Positions 52,528 to 60,890 of a stretch of DNA of 64,000 nucleotides are shown here, piece by piece. This DNA comes from Flavobacterium phycosphaerae. Lineage in GTDB: Bacteria; Bacteroidota; Bacteroidia; Flavobacteriales; Flavobacteriaceae. The position numbers and the translations under genes were made by a program. Under the pieces are notes generated by a model, which did not search any database, was not told the origin of the DNA, and saw only the letters and a program-made list of their open reading frames with translations. The stretch spans positions 2,014,501-2,078,500 of the forward strand of contig NZ_JAAATZ010000001.1 in assembly GCF_010119235.1 (NCBI RefSeq), given 5' to 3'. Numbering within the stretch: position 1 is the stretch's first letter; every line of letters begins with the position of its first letter.

Positions 52528-53088
52528 TTACTTCCCTTTTTTCTTAGGAGCAATGAACATGATCATTCGCTTTCCTTCCAATACCGGCATGGCTTCAACC
52601 TTTCCGTATTCTTCTAAATCCTGTGCCAAACGCAACAATAGGATTTGTCCTTGTTCTTTATAAATGATAGAACGTCCTTTAAAAAACACAAAGGCTTTTA
52701 ATTTAGAGCCTTCTTTTAAGAACTTCTCAGCATTTTTTCTTTTGAATTCATAATCATGCTCGTCTGTCTGAGGTCCGAAACGAATCTCTTTCACGGTGAT
52801 TTGAGTTGATTTTGCTTTTAACTCTTTGTCACGCTTTTTTTGCTGATAAATGAATTTCCCATAATCCATTAACTTACAAACCGGAGGATCTGCGTTAGGA
52901 GAAATCTCAACCAAATCCACTTCAAACTGCTCGGCTAATCGAAGTGCTTCGGTAAATTTGAATACACCAGGCTCAATGTTTTCGCCTACTAAACGGACTT
53001 CTGATACGCCACGAATTAATTCATTAATTCGGTGTGCGGCTTTTTTCTCTTCTCTAGGTTGGTAACCTCTGTTGTTTCTAATTGCTAT
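52528..53088 (-). CDS. infC: Translation initiation factor IF-3, non-canonical AUA start
   Basis: 186 residues if translation starts at the ATA at 53086-53088: (M)[15 protein letters not shown], then [20 protein letters not shown], the normal IF-3 N-domain. Restricting starts to ATG/GTG/TTG would begin at a GTG at 52920 inside [17 protein letters not shown] and lose 56 residues. No ATG, GTG or TTG occurs where the family start is expected. IF-3 rejects weak start codons, and infC is known to use AUU in E. coli for autoregulation; AUA here fits the same logic. It follows thrS by 16 bp. Confidence 0.85.
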   Translation of the reverse strand: MAIRNNRGYQPREEKKAAHRINELIRGVSEVRLVGENIEPGVFKFTEALRLAEQFEVDLVEISPNADPPVCKLMDYGKFIYQQKKRDKELKAKSTQITVKEIRFGPQTDEHDYEFKRKNAEKFLKEGSKLKAFVFFKGRSIIYKEQGQILLLRLAQDLEEYGKVEAMPVLEGKRMIMFIAPKKKGK

Positions 53089-53104
53089 GGCTCTATAATT
53101 TTAA

Positions 53105-55051
53105 TTAAACTTCAAATGTCTTTAATGTTTTGGCAACTTCTTCGTTTACTATTTTAACAAATTCCTCAATAGTAATCGTGATGTTTCCTTTTCCTTCTTG
53201 ACCGTGACGACGAACAGATATCGTTCCGTTTTTCTCTTCTTCCTCACCTACAATCAACATGAATGGCATTTTTTGTACTTCTGCCTCTCTGATTTTCTTA
53301 CCAATCGTCTCGTTGCGGTTGTCAATTAGGGCGCGAATTTCGTGATTTTCTAGCAATTCTAAAACTTTTTTCGCATAATTTTCATATTTCTCGCTCAATG
53401 ACAATATTATAGCTTGTTCCGGCATCAACCATAACGGGAAATTTCCGGCCGTGTGCTCCAGTAAAATGGCGATAAAACGCTCCATCGAACCAAACGGTGC
53501 ACGGTGAATCATTACCGGTCTATGTAATTCGTTATCAGAACCTTTGTAAGTTAATTCGAAGCGTTCCGGCAGGTTGTAATCTACCTGAATGGTTCCTAAT
53601 TGCCATTGTCTTCCCAAAGCATCTTTTACCATGAAATCCAGTTTCGGACCATAGAAGGCCGCTTCGCCACTTTCAATCACATAATTCAATCCTTTATCGC
53701 GGGCCGCATTAATAATCGCTTGCTCTGCTTTTTCCCAGTTCTCCACGCTTCCGATGTATTTGTCCGGATTGTCTAAATCACGAACTGAAACTTGGGCGGT
53801 GAAATTTTCAAATCCTAACGAACCGAAAACATACAATACCAAGTCGATTACTTTTTTGAACTCTGAATCCAATTGGTCAGGTGTACAGAAAATGTGCGCA
53901 TCATCTTGAGTAAATCCTCTCACACGAGTTAAACCGTGTAATTCTCCTGATTGCTCATAACGGTAAACCGTTCCAAATTCAGCATAACGCTTTGGTAAAT
54001 CTTTGTAGGACCAAGGTTTGTTGTTGTAAATTTCACAGTGGTGCGGGCAGTTCATTGGTTTTAACAAAAACTCTTCACCTTCCGCCGGAGTATGAATGGG
54101 TTGGAAACTATCAGCACCGTATTTTGCATAGTGTCCTGAAGTTACGTATAGTTCTTTTTGCCCGATGTGTGGTGTCACGACTTGTTCGTAACCCGCTTTT
54201 TTCTGAGCTCTTTTTAAGAATTGCTCCAAACGATCTCTCAAAGCAGCTCCTTTTGGCAACCATAATGGCAACCCTTGTCCCACTTTTTGTGAGAAGGCAA
54301 ACAATTCTAATTCTTTACCCAATTTTCGGTGATCACGACGTTTGGCTTCTTCCAGCAATTCCAGATAATCCGTTAAGTCTTTTTGTTTTGGGAATGAGAT
54401 TCCGTAAACACGAGTTAACTGTTTGTTCTTTTCATCACCACGCCAGTAAGCTCCGGCAACACTCATGATTTTCATGGCTTTGATAATTCCGGTATTCGGA
54501 ATGTGGCCTCCTCGACATAAATCAAAGAAGTTGGCATGGTCACAAAACGTAATGGTTCCGTCTTCTAAATTCGAAATCAGTTCGGTTTTGTATTCGTTAT
54601 TTTTATAAATTTCTAAGGCTTCGGCTTTGGATACCGAACGCATTTTAAATTCGTGTTTTTCTCTTGAAACTTCTAGTACGCGGTCTTCAATGGCTTTGAA
54701 ATCAGCATCCGTGATTTTTTTATCACCAAAATCAACATCATAGTAAAAACCATTCTCAATGGCCGGTCCAAGGGTTAACTTAATCCCCGGGAATTGCTCT
54801 TCTAAAACCTGCGCCATCACGTGCGAAGTAGAATGCCAGAATGCTTTTTTACCTTCTTTGTCATTCCATGTATATAATACCAGTGACCCGTCGGTCGTTA
54901 GTGGGGTTTCGGTTTCAATAGTGGTACCATTGAATGCAGCCGAAATCACATTTCGGGCTAATCCTTCACTAATGCTTTTGGCCACATCCATCGGAGTTGA
55001 ACCGCTTGCAAACTCTTTAACTGAACCATCTGGTAACGTAATCTTTATCAT
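53105..55051 (-). CDS. thrS: Threonyl-tRNA synthetase
   Basis: 648 residues, the normal length. TGS domain at 1-60, editing domain with [10 protein letters not shown] and GGHIPNTG, class II catalytic core ([51 protein letters not shown]) and a C-terminal anticodon-binding domain ([18 protein letters not shown]). It charges tRNA-Thr in the cytoplasm. It is the first gene of the thrS-infC-rpmI-rplT cluster and has a near-ideal promoter upstream (55074-55104). Confidence 0.97.
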   Translation of the reverse strand: MIKITLPDGSVKEFASGSTPMDVAKSISEGLARNVISAAFNGTTIETETPLTTDGSLVLYTWNDKEGKKAFWHSTSHVMAQVLEEQFPGIKLTLGPAIENGFYYDVDFGDKKITDADFKAIEDRVLEVSREKHEFKMRSVSKAEALEIYKNNEYKTELISNLEDGTITFCDHANFFDLCRGGHIPNTGIIKAMKIMSVAGAYWRGDEKNKQLTRVYGISFPKQKDLTDYLELLEEAKRRDHRKLGKELELFAFSQKVGQGLPLWLPKGAALRDRLEQFLKRAQKKAGYEQVVTPHIGQKELYVTSGHYAKYGADSFQPIHTPAEGEEFLLKPMNCPHHCEIYNNKPWSYKDLPKRYAEFGTVYRYEQSGELHGLTRVRGFTQDDAHIFCTPDQLDSEFKKVIDLVLYVFGSLGFENFTAQVSVRDLDNPDKYIGSVENWEKAEQAIINAARDKGLNYVIESGEAAFYGPKLDFMVKDALGRQWQLGTIQVDYNLPERFELTYKGSDNELHRPVMIHRAPFGSMERFIAILLEHTAGNFPLWLMPEQAIILSLSEKYENYAKKVLELLENHEIRALIDNRNETIGKKIREAEVQKMPFMLIVGEEEEKNGTISVRRHGQEGKGNITITIEEFVKIVNEEVAKTLKTFEV

Positions 55052-55073
55052 TCCTAAAAAAATTAATGGACTG

Positions 55074-55104
55074 CAAATATAGGGGATTACCCATACACAT
55101 ACAA
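55074..55104 (-). promoter_or_regulatory. Promoter of the thrS-infC-rpmI-rplT operon
   Basis: On the minus strand: TTG (55102-55104), a 20-nt spacer, and TATATTTG (55074-55081), a perfect -7 element. This is the clearest Bacteroidota-type promoter in the window. It ends 22 bp before the thrS ATG. Confidence 0.7.
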
Positions 55105-55154
55105 CACCTATCGGCAGAATAACAAAATAGTTTTCGGACGCATTTTTAAATAAA

Positions 55155-55179
55155 AAAGCACCTCTTTGGAAGGTGCTTT
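55155..55179 (-). terminator. Terminator downstream of the DUF4440-like lipoprotein gene
   Basis: 9-bp stem AAAGCACCT / AGGTGCTTT, 7-nt loop, with a further T run on the minus strand. It lies 20 bp beyond the stop codon at 55199 and before the thrS promoter. Confidence 0.85.
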
Positions 55180-55198
55180 AGGTGAGTATACTATTTCG

Positions 55199-55720
55199 TT
55201 ATTCTTTTTTCTCTTCGGCTTCTTTTGCTTTCTCTTCGTCTGCCGGCATGTCTGAGGCTCCCATATCGCGGATGCAAAGATATTTACCGTCTTTTTTCAC
55301 AAAAAGGCTGATGTAGTTTCCGCTGCGAACTACTGCTACCGTGGTATCAACCACTTTATAACTGCCAATTTCAACTACCTGTTCGCCATCGTTTGAAGGA
55401 AATACTTCTTTAACGGTAAACGTCACTTTATGCCCTTTGGCAAACGAAGAAATATCATTTTTTATCGAGGTGTAAATAGCTTCCTTACCCATCAACGGTG
55501 GTTTGTTTTGGGAAAAACTGGTAGCATCGTCGGCATAATAAATAATGTCATCGGGTTTACCGGCATTAAAAGCTTCTGCATAAGCCGTTTCCATGGTTTG
55601 AAGTTCGGCTTTGATTTGGTCTTTGTCTACAGTAGGAGCGTCTCCTTTTTTCGAATTGCAGGCAATAACCAATGCCATAATGGTAGTCAATACAATCCCT
55701 TTCAAAATTTTGGTTTTCAT
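55199..55720 (-). CDS. DUF4440/NTF2-like lipoprotein
   Basis: 173 residues. Lipoprotein signal with Cys21 (ALVIAC). Residues ~35-155 match the NTF2-like DUF4440/SgcJ fold (LQTMETAYAEAFNAGKPDDI, YYADDATSFSQNKPPLMGKEA, SGNYISLFVKKDGKYLCIRD). The C-terminal ~20 residues are Glu/Lys-rich. NTF2-like domains bind small ligands or act as simple enzymes; the role here is unknown. It is transcribed away from the alpha-amylase gene and ends at a terminator. Confidence 0.85.
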   Translation of the reverse strand: MKTKILKGIVLTTIMALVIACNSKKGDAPTVDKDQIKAELQTMETAYAEAFNAGKPDDIIYYADDATSFSQNKPPLMGKEAIYTSIKNDISSFAKGHKVTFTVKEVFPSNDGEQVVEIGSYKVVDTTVAVVRSGNYISLFVKKDGKYLCIRDMGASDMPADEEKAKEAEEKKE

Positions 55721-55865
55721 AAATCTAATGGTTTTAAATTACTATTTTAGGTTAAACCTCAGTGTCTAGGGTGGTTAAAGATAATTATAATTTGCTGAAA
55801 ATCAGCGTGCCGATTGAAATTATTTCGCCTCAGCTATTTGTTATTTACCCGTTTGTTTATTTCTT

Positions 55866-55873
55866 TATATTTG
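55866..55873 (+). promoter_or_regulatory. -7 promoter element of the alpha-amylase gene
   Basis: TATATTTG, perfect TAnnTTTG, 41 bp before the ATG at 55915. It lies inside the longer open frame and therefore supports the later start. Confidence 0.5.
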
Positions 55874-55914
55874 TGACTGTGACTTGTCGCACTAAATGGA
55901 CAATCAAAAACGAT

Positions 55915-57792
55915 ATGAAAAGTAAATTGTTACTCCTACTGGCCATGAGTTGTACCACGAGTATAACTTTTGCCCAAACCAAGCCCAATCCGTTTATGAA
56001 GAAGAAGATTGAGGTGGTCGCGCCATCCAAAAAAGTGGTGGTGTACCAAGTTTTTACACGATTGTTCGGAAACAAAAATACCACCAACAAACCTTGGGGC
56101 ACTATTGAAGAAAACGGAGTAGGGAAGTTCAATGATTTCAGCAATGACGCTTTACAGGAAATCAAAAAACTGGGCGTAACGCACATTTGGTATACCGGAG
56201 TTCCTCACCATGATGTGATTCGAGATTATACCCGATATGGTATTGCTAATGATGATCCCGATGTGGTTAAAGGCCGAGCCGGGTCGCCATACGCAGTCAA
56301 AGATTACTACAATGTCAATCCCGATTTAGCGGTCAATCCGGCTAAGCGTTTAGAAGAATTTGAAGCCTTGCTGGCCCGTACGCATGCCAACGGTCTAAAA
56401 GCCATTATTGATATAGTGCCCAATCATATTGCCCGCAATTACCACAGTTTGAGCAATCCGAGAGGGGTTAAAGATTTTGGAGCCGATGACAATACCTCGG
56501 TAGAATACGACCGCAACAACAACTTTTATTACATTCCGGGGAAAGCCTTTGAGGTGCCGACTTCAGATACTTACAAACCTTTGAATGGCGAGCAAAACCC
56601 GCTGATTGACGGCAAGTTTACTGAGTTTCCGGCTAAATGGACCGGCAATGGATCGCGTCAACCTAAACCGGATATCAACGATTGGTATGAAACCGTAAAA
56701 GTTAACTATGGCATCAAACCCGACGGTACCAAGGATTTTCCTGAATTACCTGCCGGCTATGACCGAAAAGGATTTGAAGAGCATTATGCGTTTTGGAAAG
56801 ACAAAGACGTACCCAATTCCTGGAAAAAGTTCCGTGACATTGCGTTGTACTGGACTGCTAAGGGCGTTGACGGATTCAGATATGACATGGCCGAAATGGT
56901 TCCCTATGAGTTTTGGAGCTATATGAACTCTGCCATCAAAATGAAAAACCCGAATGCTTTTTTATTGGCCGAAGTCTACAATCCGAAGGAGTACCGCAAC
57001 TACATTCGTTTAGGCAAAATGGATTATTTGTATGATAAAGTAGAAACGTACGATCATTTAAAAGCCGTGATACAAGGCAAAACCTTACCCGATGGTTTGT
57101 CAGACATTCAAAAAGGATTGGCCGATATTGAGCACCACATGTTACACTTTTTAGACAATCACGATGAGCAACGTTTGGCCAGCACCGCATTTGCCGGTAC
57201 GCCCGAAAAAGGAAAACCGCTTATGGTGGTCTCCGCAACGATTAGTTCTTCGCCAACGATGATATATTTCGGACAGGAAGTAGGCGAGGCCGGTACGGTA
57301 GACGGTGGCTTTGGAAAACCTACCCGCACCAGTATTTTTGATTATGTGGGCGTGCCCAACCACCAACGCTGGATGAATAGAGGCAAGTTTGACGGAGGGC
57401 AATTGACCCAAAAAGAAAAAGACCTGCGTGATTTTTACTCCCGCTTGCTCAATTTTACCATTAAAAGCGATGCCCTGATGGGTCATTTTAAAGAAATACA
57501 AACGGCTAACCGTGATAGTACCGAAGACTACAGCCCCGGGATTTACTCCTATGTGCGTTGGTCTGCCAATGAAAAACTGATAGTAGTAACCAACTTCTCT
57601 TGGGTAACCACCAGCACGTTTGACTTAAAAGTACCCTCAGACGTAATTGCCAAATGGCAGCTCAAAGAAGGCACCTATACCGTAACCGACCAACTGTATG
57701 GCAGCACGGCCAAGTTGAAAGTAGCCAACGGCAGCGGCACTATGAAACTAACGGTTAGACCCAGTGAGTCGTTTATATTTAAATTGCCATAA
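55915..57792 (+). CDS. Exported alpha-amylase family (GH13) glycoside hydrolase
   Basis: 625 residues from the ATG at 55915, which starts a good signal peptide (MKSKLLLLLAMSCTTSITFAQ). A frame start at 55762 would bury it and spans the promoter. GH13 motifs: AIIDIVPNHIARN (region I), GVDGFRYDMAEMVP with the nucleophile Asp (II), FLLAEVYNP with the acid Glu (III), HFLDNHDEQRLAS (IV). A C-terminal beta domain follows. It should act on alpha-glucans in the periplasm or outside. No SusC/D genes are next to it. Confidence 0.92.
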   Translation: MKSKLLLLLAMSCTTSITFAQTKPNPFMKKKIEVVAPSKKVVVYQVFTRLFGNKNTTNKPWGTIEENGVGKFNDFSNDALQEIKKLGVTHIWYTGVPHHDVIRDYTRYGIANDDPDVVKGRAGSPYAVKDYYNVNPDLAVNPAKRLEEFEALLARTHANGLKAIIDIVPNHIARNYHSLSNPRGVKDFGADDNTSVEYDRNNNFYYIPGKAFEVPTSDTYKPLNGEQNPLIDGKFTEFPAKWTGNGSRQPKPDINDWYETVKVNYGIKPDGTKDFPELPAGYDRKGFEEHYAFWKDKDVPNSWKKFRDIALYWTAKGVDGFRYDMAEMVPYEFWSYMNSAIKMKNPNAFLLAEVYNPKEYRNYIRLGKMDYLYDKVETYDHLKAVIQGKTLPDGLSDIQKGLADIEHHMLHFLDNHDEQRLASTAFAGTPEKGKPLMVVSATISSSPTMIYFGQEVGEAGTVDGGFGKPTRTSIFDYVGVPNHQRWMNRGKFDGGQLTQKEKDLRDFYSRLLNFTIKSDALMGHFKEIQTANRDSTEDYSPGIYSYVRWSANEKLIVVTNFSWVTTSTFDLKVPSDVIAKWQLKEGTYTVTDQLYGSTAKLKVANGSGTMKLTVRPSESFIFKLP

Positions 57793-57814
57793 GCCAATTG
57801 TAGTATAAAAAATA

Positions 57815-57840
57815 AACCCCTTTCTTTTCAGAAGGGGGTT
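57815..57840. terminator. Terminator of the alpha-amylase gene
   Basis: 10-bp stem with one G-U pair (AACCCCTTTC / GAAGGGGGTT), 6-nt loop, then ATTTTTTT on the plus strand. It may also serve the convergent helical-protein gene. Confidence 0.85.
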
Positions 57841-57865
57841 ATTTTTTTAGTGTATTCTTAAACAG

Positions 57866-58555
57866 TTAAGGGGTTGGCGGGGTTTCTTCCGGATCGCCAC
57901 TGATGGTGTTGTAAATAACGTAGTCATTATACTTAGCTACATCACTGGTTTGCCAAATGGATTGACCTAGTTTGCTGTATTTTATCATAACATTATAAAT
58001 TTCGTTACCGGCTTCTACACGGTCTTCCTGAAGTATATCTCGGTCGCCAATTTCTACTTTTTGCTCAACAATCAAATCGCTGAATTCATTACTCAAAGTA
58101 GTTATAGTGTCAAGATGAGCGGTGGTGAGCCCATTTGGGGTAAGGCTTGGCATCAATTCAGTGGCTACGCGTACCACTCGTTTGGCTGTGATCAGTAAAT
58201 CACTATCCAATTGATGAGATAAAGTATCAGTACCAAACTTTCTATACTTTGCACTGCTAGCGTCATAAGTCAATACTACTCTTGCCATGGCATCTCTTAT
58301 GGCATCCCGCAGGGTTTCGGCTTTGGCATCTTTTAATGCGGTACTTTGCATTTGGTCGCCCAATGCTTCTATATCCGTAACGGTGTCGGCAAAAACATTG
58401 ATACTGTCTTTTAGCGCTCCCACTTTGGCAGCAGTTATGCCATAGTCGTCAAACTGTACAGCATCACGTTGCATAAACGCTACAATTTCTAACCCTTTTG
58501 TTACCAGGGTTCCATCCGAAAAGTTATACAATCGGATTGCTTCTTTTTTTTCCAT
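57866..58555 (-). CDS. Uncharacterised all-helical protein next to 21-bp array 2
   Basis: 229 residues, no signal peptide or membrane segment. It is almost wholly helical, with motifs EKKEAIRLYNFSDGTLVTKG, SAKYRKFGTDTLSHQLDSDL, ITAKRVVRVATELMPSLTPN and VAKYNDYVIYNTI, ending in a short Pro/Glu tail. From memory it resembles a family of unnamed Bacteroidota proteins of similar size; this was not checked. A 21-bp phased array occupies 58660-58869, about 105 bp upstream of its start, so the array could lie in its promoter or leader. Convergent with the alpha-amylase. Confidence 0.75.
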   Translation of the reverse strand: MEKKEAIRLYNFSDGTLVTKGLEIVAFMQRDAVQFDDYGITAAKVGALKDSINVFADTVTDIEALGDQMQSTALKDAKAETLRDAIRDAMARVVLTYDASSAKYRKFGTDTLSHQLDSDLLITAKRVVRVATELMPSLTPNGLTTAHLDTITTLSNEFSDLIVEQKVEIGDRDILQEDRVEAGNEIYNVMIKYSKLGQSIWQTSDVAKYNDYVIYNTISGDPEETPPTP

Positions 58556-58659
58556 AATAATGAGATTTAAAAAATTTAACGCTGTAGGGCAACCAATAAA
58601 GATGCCAAAAAAAGACTACAAAAAAGTTAAATAAATACTAAAAATCAGCAAATTACAAT

Positions 58660-58869
58660 TCAGAAGCCTGATTTAGGGGCTCCGAAGAAGTTTCACAAGC
58701 CTCCGAAAATGATTTTAAAGTTTCCGTTATGCCCACTAAGATGTTAGCGGCAACGAAAAAGGCTTTTGAAGTAAAAAAGAAAGCTACCGAAGCAAAAAAA
58801 CAAGAGTCCGAAGCCTCAAAAAAGGAGTCCGAAGCCTCAAAAAAGGAGTCCGAAGCCTCAGCTAAGGCT
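58660..58869. repeat. 21-bp phased repeat array 2 (10 units)
   Basis: Units begin at 58660, 58681, 58702, 58723, 58744, 58765, 58786, 58807, 58828 and 58849, all exactly 21 bp apart. The head consensus is TCCGAAGCCTC, with strong matches in seven units and weaker ones at 58723, 58744 and 58765. Tails of ~10 nt vary, except that units 58807 and 58828 are identical. No stop interrupts the minus-strand frame, but that follows from the period. Architecture and core resemble array 1 at 22427. Confidence 0.8.
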
Positions 58870-58929
58870 GGGAGGCCTTGAAAATGCTCAAAAGGTAGTT
58901 TTTGGAGGGGTTTTAAATTGTTATTGGGC

Positions 58930-58997
58930 ACGGATTCCAAATCCGCGCTATCCGGGAAAATCGGGCGCAGCTGTTGCGCCAAACCGCTGTTAGCAAA
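58930..58997. repeat. Cassette-type intergenic site C
   Basis: GC-rich segment with two small hairpins (CGGATT-CCA-AATCCG and GGCGCA-GCTGT-TGCGCC). It continues as GCTGTTGCGCCAAACC and ends at GTTAGCAAA (58989-58997). The right half matches site A (GCTATTGCACAAAACG then GTTAGC). GTTAGCAAA is the inverted counterpart of TTTGCTAAC at 59494-59502, on the other side of the 153-residue gene. Confidence 0.6.
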
Positions 58998-59015
58998 TCT
59001 GTTTTAATAAGTTAA

Positions 59016-59477
59016 TTAATGATTAATTATGGCAGGATAAAATTCTGAAAAATACACATAAAAAATCAATGATATAATTGATAATATCAAACAAGAAAAT
59101 GTCAATATCTTGAATAGGCGAAAAAACTTAACTTCTTTTAATTCTGCAAATTGAACGAATCCTACTCCGACTGGATCATCTATATATTCTTTTAATATCT
59201 TTATACGAGCATCAATCTTTTGTTTGTCAAAAATCACTTCGTAAAATTGAACAATCAATGAAAAAAGAATGCATAGCCCGATTAAACATATTGTAATTAG
59301 AAATAATATTTTCGCAGATTGATTGGGAATGAGCGGTGGTTTTAGACCAATTAGCAAACCTATCAAAGCAACAGAAATGGTTGTTAATCCTTTAAAATAG
59401 TTAAAATTTGTTTTTTCGTGTCGCTCCCGAGCATCAATAACGTCTGTAACTTTTCTCTTTAAATCTTCTTTATTCAT
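59016..59477 (-). CDS. Small membrane protein of unknown function (cassette gene)
   Basis: 153 residues with three predicted membrane helices: ~28-45 (GLTTISVALIGLLIGL), ~56-78 (ILFLITICLIGLCILFSLIV) and ~120-145 (FKILTFSCLILSIISLIFYV). The N-terminus is charged and helical (KEDLKRKVTDVIDARERHEK). It resembles small membrane proteins found in mobile cassettes and defence-type loci, but no family was identified. The gene is bounded by inverted repeats GTTAGCAAA (58989) and TTTGCTAAC (59494), as expected of a single-gene cassette. Confidence 0.7.
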   Translation of the reverse strand: MNKEDLKRKVTDVIDARERHEKTNFNYFKGLTTISVALIGLLIGLKPPLIPNQSAKILFLITICLIGLCILFSLIVQFYEVIFDKQKIDARIKILKEYIDDPVGVGFVQFAELKEVKFFRLFKILTFSCLILSIISLIFYVYFSEFYPAIINH

Positions 59478-59496
59478 AGGTTTTCTAAAACTGTTT

Positions 59497-59603
59497 GCTA
59501 ACTTATTTATATGCGCAGTAAAAATGAAATGACTTTCTTTTACCTCGCTTGTTGCTCTAAATATACTGATAAAAACAAAACCCGCTCAGTAGTGAAAGGG
59601 TTT
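59497..59603. repeat. Direct duplicate of the purA terminator region (copy D)
   Basis: About 107 bp, roughly 90% identical by eye to 62036-62144. It includes the GCTAAC boundary, the TTACCTCGCTT stretch, and the terminator-like hairpin (AAACCC...GGGTTT, 59578-59603). It forms the upstream flank of the 153-residue gene, as the other copy does for the SMI1/KNR4 gene. Confidence 0.85.
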
Positions 59604-59613
59604 TAAGTTAGTA

Positions 59614-59688
59614 TTGTCATTTTGAATGCAATGAAAAATCACATAGCACCAAGTTAATGCGATTTCTCCCTAACCGTCGAAATGACAA
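59614..59688. repeat. REP-like intergenic inverted repeat
   Basis: About 75 bp bounded by TTGTCATTTTGA and TCGAAATGACAA, inverted with one mismatch. The interior contains GAAAAATCACATAG and GCGATTTCTCCC. From memory it resembles a repeat common in flavobacterial intergenic regions; copy number not checked. Confidence 0.6.
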
Positions 59689-59723
59689 AGGGAAAGTAGT
59701 AAGTATTTCAAACAGGGTTGAGG

Positions 59724-60038
59724 CTAGTAGATTACCAACCAATCATCAACAATTTCACCGCTGCCAGTCACATCCATGGCATAGTCTCCGATGGGAATAC
59801 TAAAATCGTTGTTTTTATGTAAAGAGTAAGTTGTTCTTAGGATAAACGTTTTATTTCCATATTCCCAGAACACTAATTCCTGCTTTTGTGGCTTTAAGCT
59901 AATTTCTTCAACTGGTATTTCATCATCATTGTCTTCAGCGGCGTAATTTTTAAGACAGGCTAAAGCGGATTTTTTGGTCAAATTCCACAAGTCATGCTCG
60001 TTGCTGAAGGAAGTAAGTAGTGCTGTGATGTTTTCCAA
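59724..60038 (-). CDS. Hypothetical protein (104 residues)
   Basis: 104 residues, soluble, acidic in the middle (YAAEDNDDEIPVEEI). The C-terminal half looks like a small beta-rich domain (QELVFWEYGNKTFILRTTYSLH, DYAMDVTGSGEIVDDWLVIY). No family recognised. Small acidic proteins in such settings are sometimes immunity proteins, but no toxin was found. It follows the zinc-ribbon-like gene by 20 bp in a three-gene run (60748 to 59724). Confidence 0.6.
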   Translation of the reverse strand: MENITALLTSFSNEHDLWNLTKKSALACLKNYAAEDNDDEIPVEEISLKPQKQELVFWEYGNKTFILRTTYSLHKNNDFSIPIGDYAMDVTGSGEIVDDWLVIY

Positions 60039-60058
60039 TGGTTCTGAGTTTGGGGTGT

Positions 60059-60370
60059 TTATTCTTTTAAAGCTTGCTCTTTATAGTTTACTACGAATTC
60101 TTTCGCGTCTTTTATGTTTTTAGGATAATCAACCTTATATAAAAGGCCGTCTTCTTTTTTGGTGTAAATGCTTTGGTATTTAAATCCGTGCGCTACCAAA
60201 AAGTTTATGGTTTCCCATTCTTTGCTTTCGGCTTTCGGGGCTTTGAATTTTTGGTTTAGTAAAGTCATGCTTTTGCCACATTGCGTACAATTTGATGCTC
60301 TGCAATTTTTTAAGGCTGTCCCCAAACTGAAGACCTTATGACAATCTAAGCAAACTGTTTTGTATCCCAT
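60059..60370 (-). CDS. Hypothetical protein with N-terminal zinc ribbon
   Basis: 103 residues. Two CxxC pairs (CLDCHKVF near residue 7 and CTQCGKSM near residue 33) make a zinc-ribbon-like module. The C-terminal half (EWETINFLVAHGFKYQSIY, DYPKNIKDAKEFVVNY) is a small alpha/beta domain. Function unknown; DNA, RNA or protein binding is possible. Its ATG directly follows the stop of the 125-residue gene (60371), suggesting co-translation. Confidence 0.65.
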   Translation of the reverse strand: MGYKTVCLDCHKVFSLGTALKNCRASNCTQCGKSMTLLNQKFKAPKAESKEWETINFLVAHGFKYQSIYTKKEDGLLYKVDYPKNIKDAKEFVVNYKEQALKE

Positions 60371-60748
60371 TTAGTCAATGATAATTTTTTTACCCGATGC
60401 AACCCAAGTCTGCGTCAATGTATAGGTTATTAATTCTTTTTTCGGATAGTCACCAAGATAACACCAAACGTCTAAAAAGTGAATTAGTCCATTTTTAAAA
60501 AACAATCTGGCTTCTGCTTCTATCTCATGCGATTCAATTTTTACTCCATCAAGCACGGTGCCGTCTGTAATGGTGGTTTTATATTCGGCAATCCCTTCCA
60601 GCTGATTAAAGTTTACCACAAATCCGCCTCCGGTATAGGTAATTTCGTTTTCGGTGATAAAAGGCAATTGCTTGCGTGCGGCGATGCCATCCTCATCATT
60701 GTCTAAGAGCAACTCTAAAATATTGGCTATGTAAATTGATTTGACCAT
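60371..60748 (-). CDS. Hypothetical protein (125 residues)
   Basis: 125 residues, soluble and probably mostly beta with short helices (IYIANILELLLDNDEDGI, EITYTGGGFVVNFNQLEG, RLFFKNGLIHFLDVWCYLGD, LTQTWVASGKKIIID). Family not recognised. It is the first of three tightly packed genes transcribed toward lower coordinates, starting about 36 bp after cassette-type site B, so the three may form one multi-gene cassette. Confidence 0.6.
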   Translation of the reverse strand: MVKSIYIANILELLLDNDEDGIAARKQLPFITENEITYTGGGFVVNFNQLEGIAEYKTTITDGTVLDGVKIESHEIEAEARLFFKNGLIHFLDVWCYLGDYPKKELITYTLTQTWVASGKKIIID

Positions 60749-60783
60749 ACTTGTCGTCTTAACGGATTTTTTTGTCTTGCCAC

Positions 60784-60885
60784 TAACGTACCGAGGCTAA
60801 GTGCAGTGGCGAGTTGTAAAGATATTAAATTCTCTTTCGAAGTAAAATTAATTACAGCTATTATACAAACTGCTTTTAGATGACA
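60784..60885. repeat. Cassette-type intergenic site B
   Basis: Clearly related to site A: TAACGTACCGAGGCTAAG and CAGTGGCGAG at the left, GTAAAGATATTAA in the middle, and GCTATTATACAAACTG at the right, against TAACGTGCCGCGGCTTAAG, CAGTGGCGGG, GTAAAGATATTAA and GCTATTGCACAAAACG in A. It ends in TTTAGATGACA (60875-60885), an imperfect inverted match (9 of 11) to TGTCATATAAC at 61356-61366, across the 148-residue gene. Confidence 0.65.
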
Positions 60886-60890
60886 CTTTG

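Larger units (their letters stand above)
58556..59015. other. 460-bp intergenic region with array 2 and cassette-type site C
   Basis: Contains the 21-bp array (58660-58869) and, to its right, GC-rich hairpins leading to the GTTAGCAAA boundary (annotated separately). The 58556-58659 stretch beside the helical-protein start is AT-rich with no clear -7 element. A 109-codon minus-strand frame (58653-58982) runs through the array and is judged non-coding. Confidence 0.65.

Noticed and set aside
58653..58982. 109-codon minus-strand frame giving EASDSFF heptads
   Set aside because: It is produced by the 21-bp period of array 2 and begins inside the GC-rich cassette-type site C. No plausible domain.
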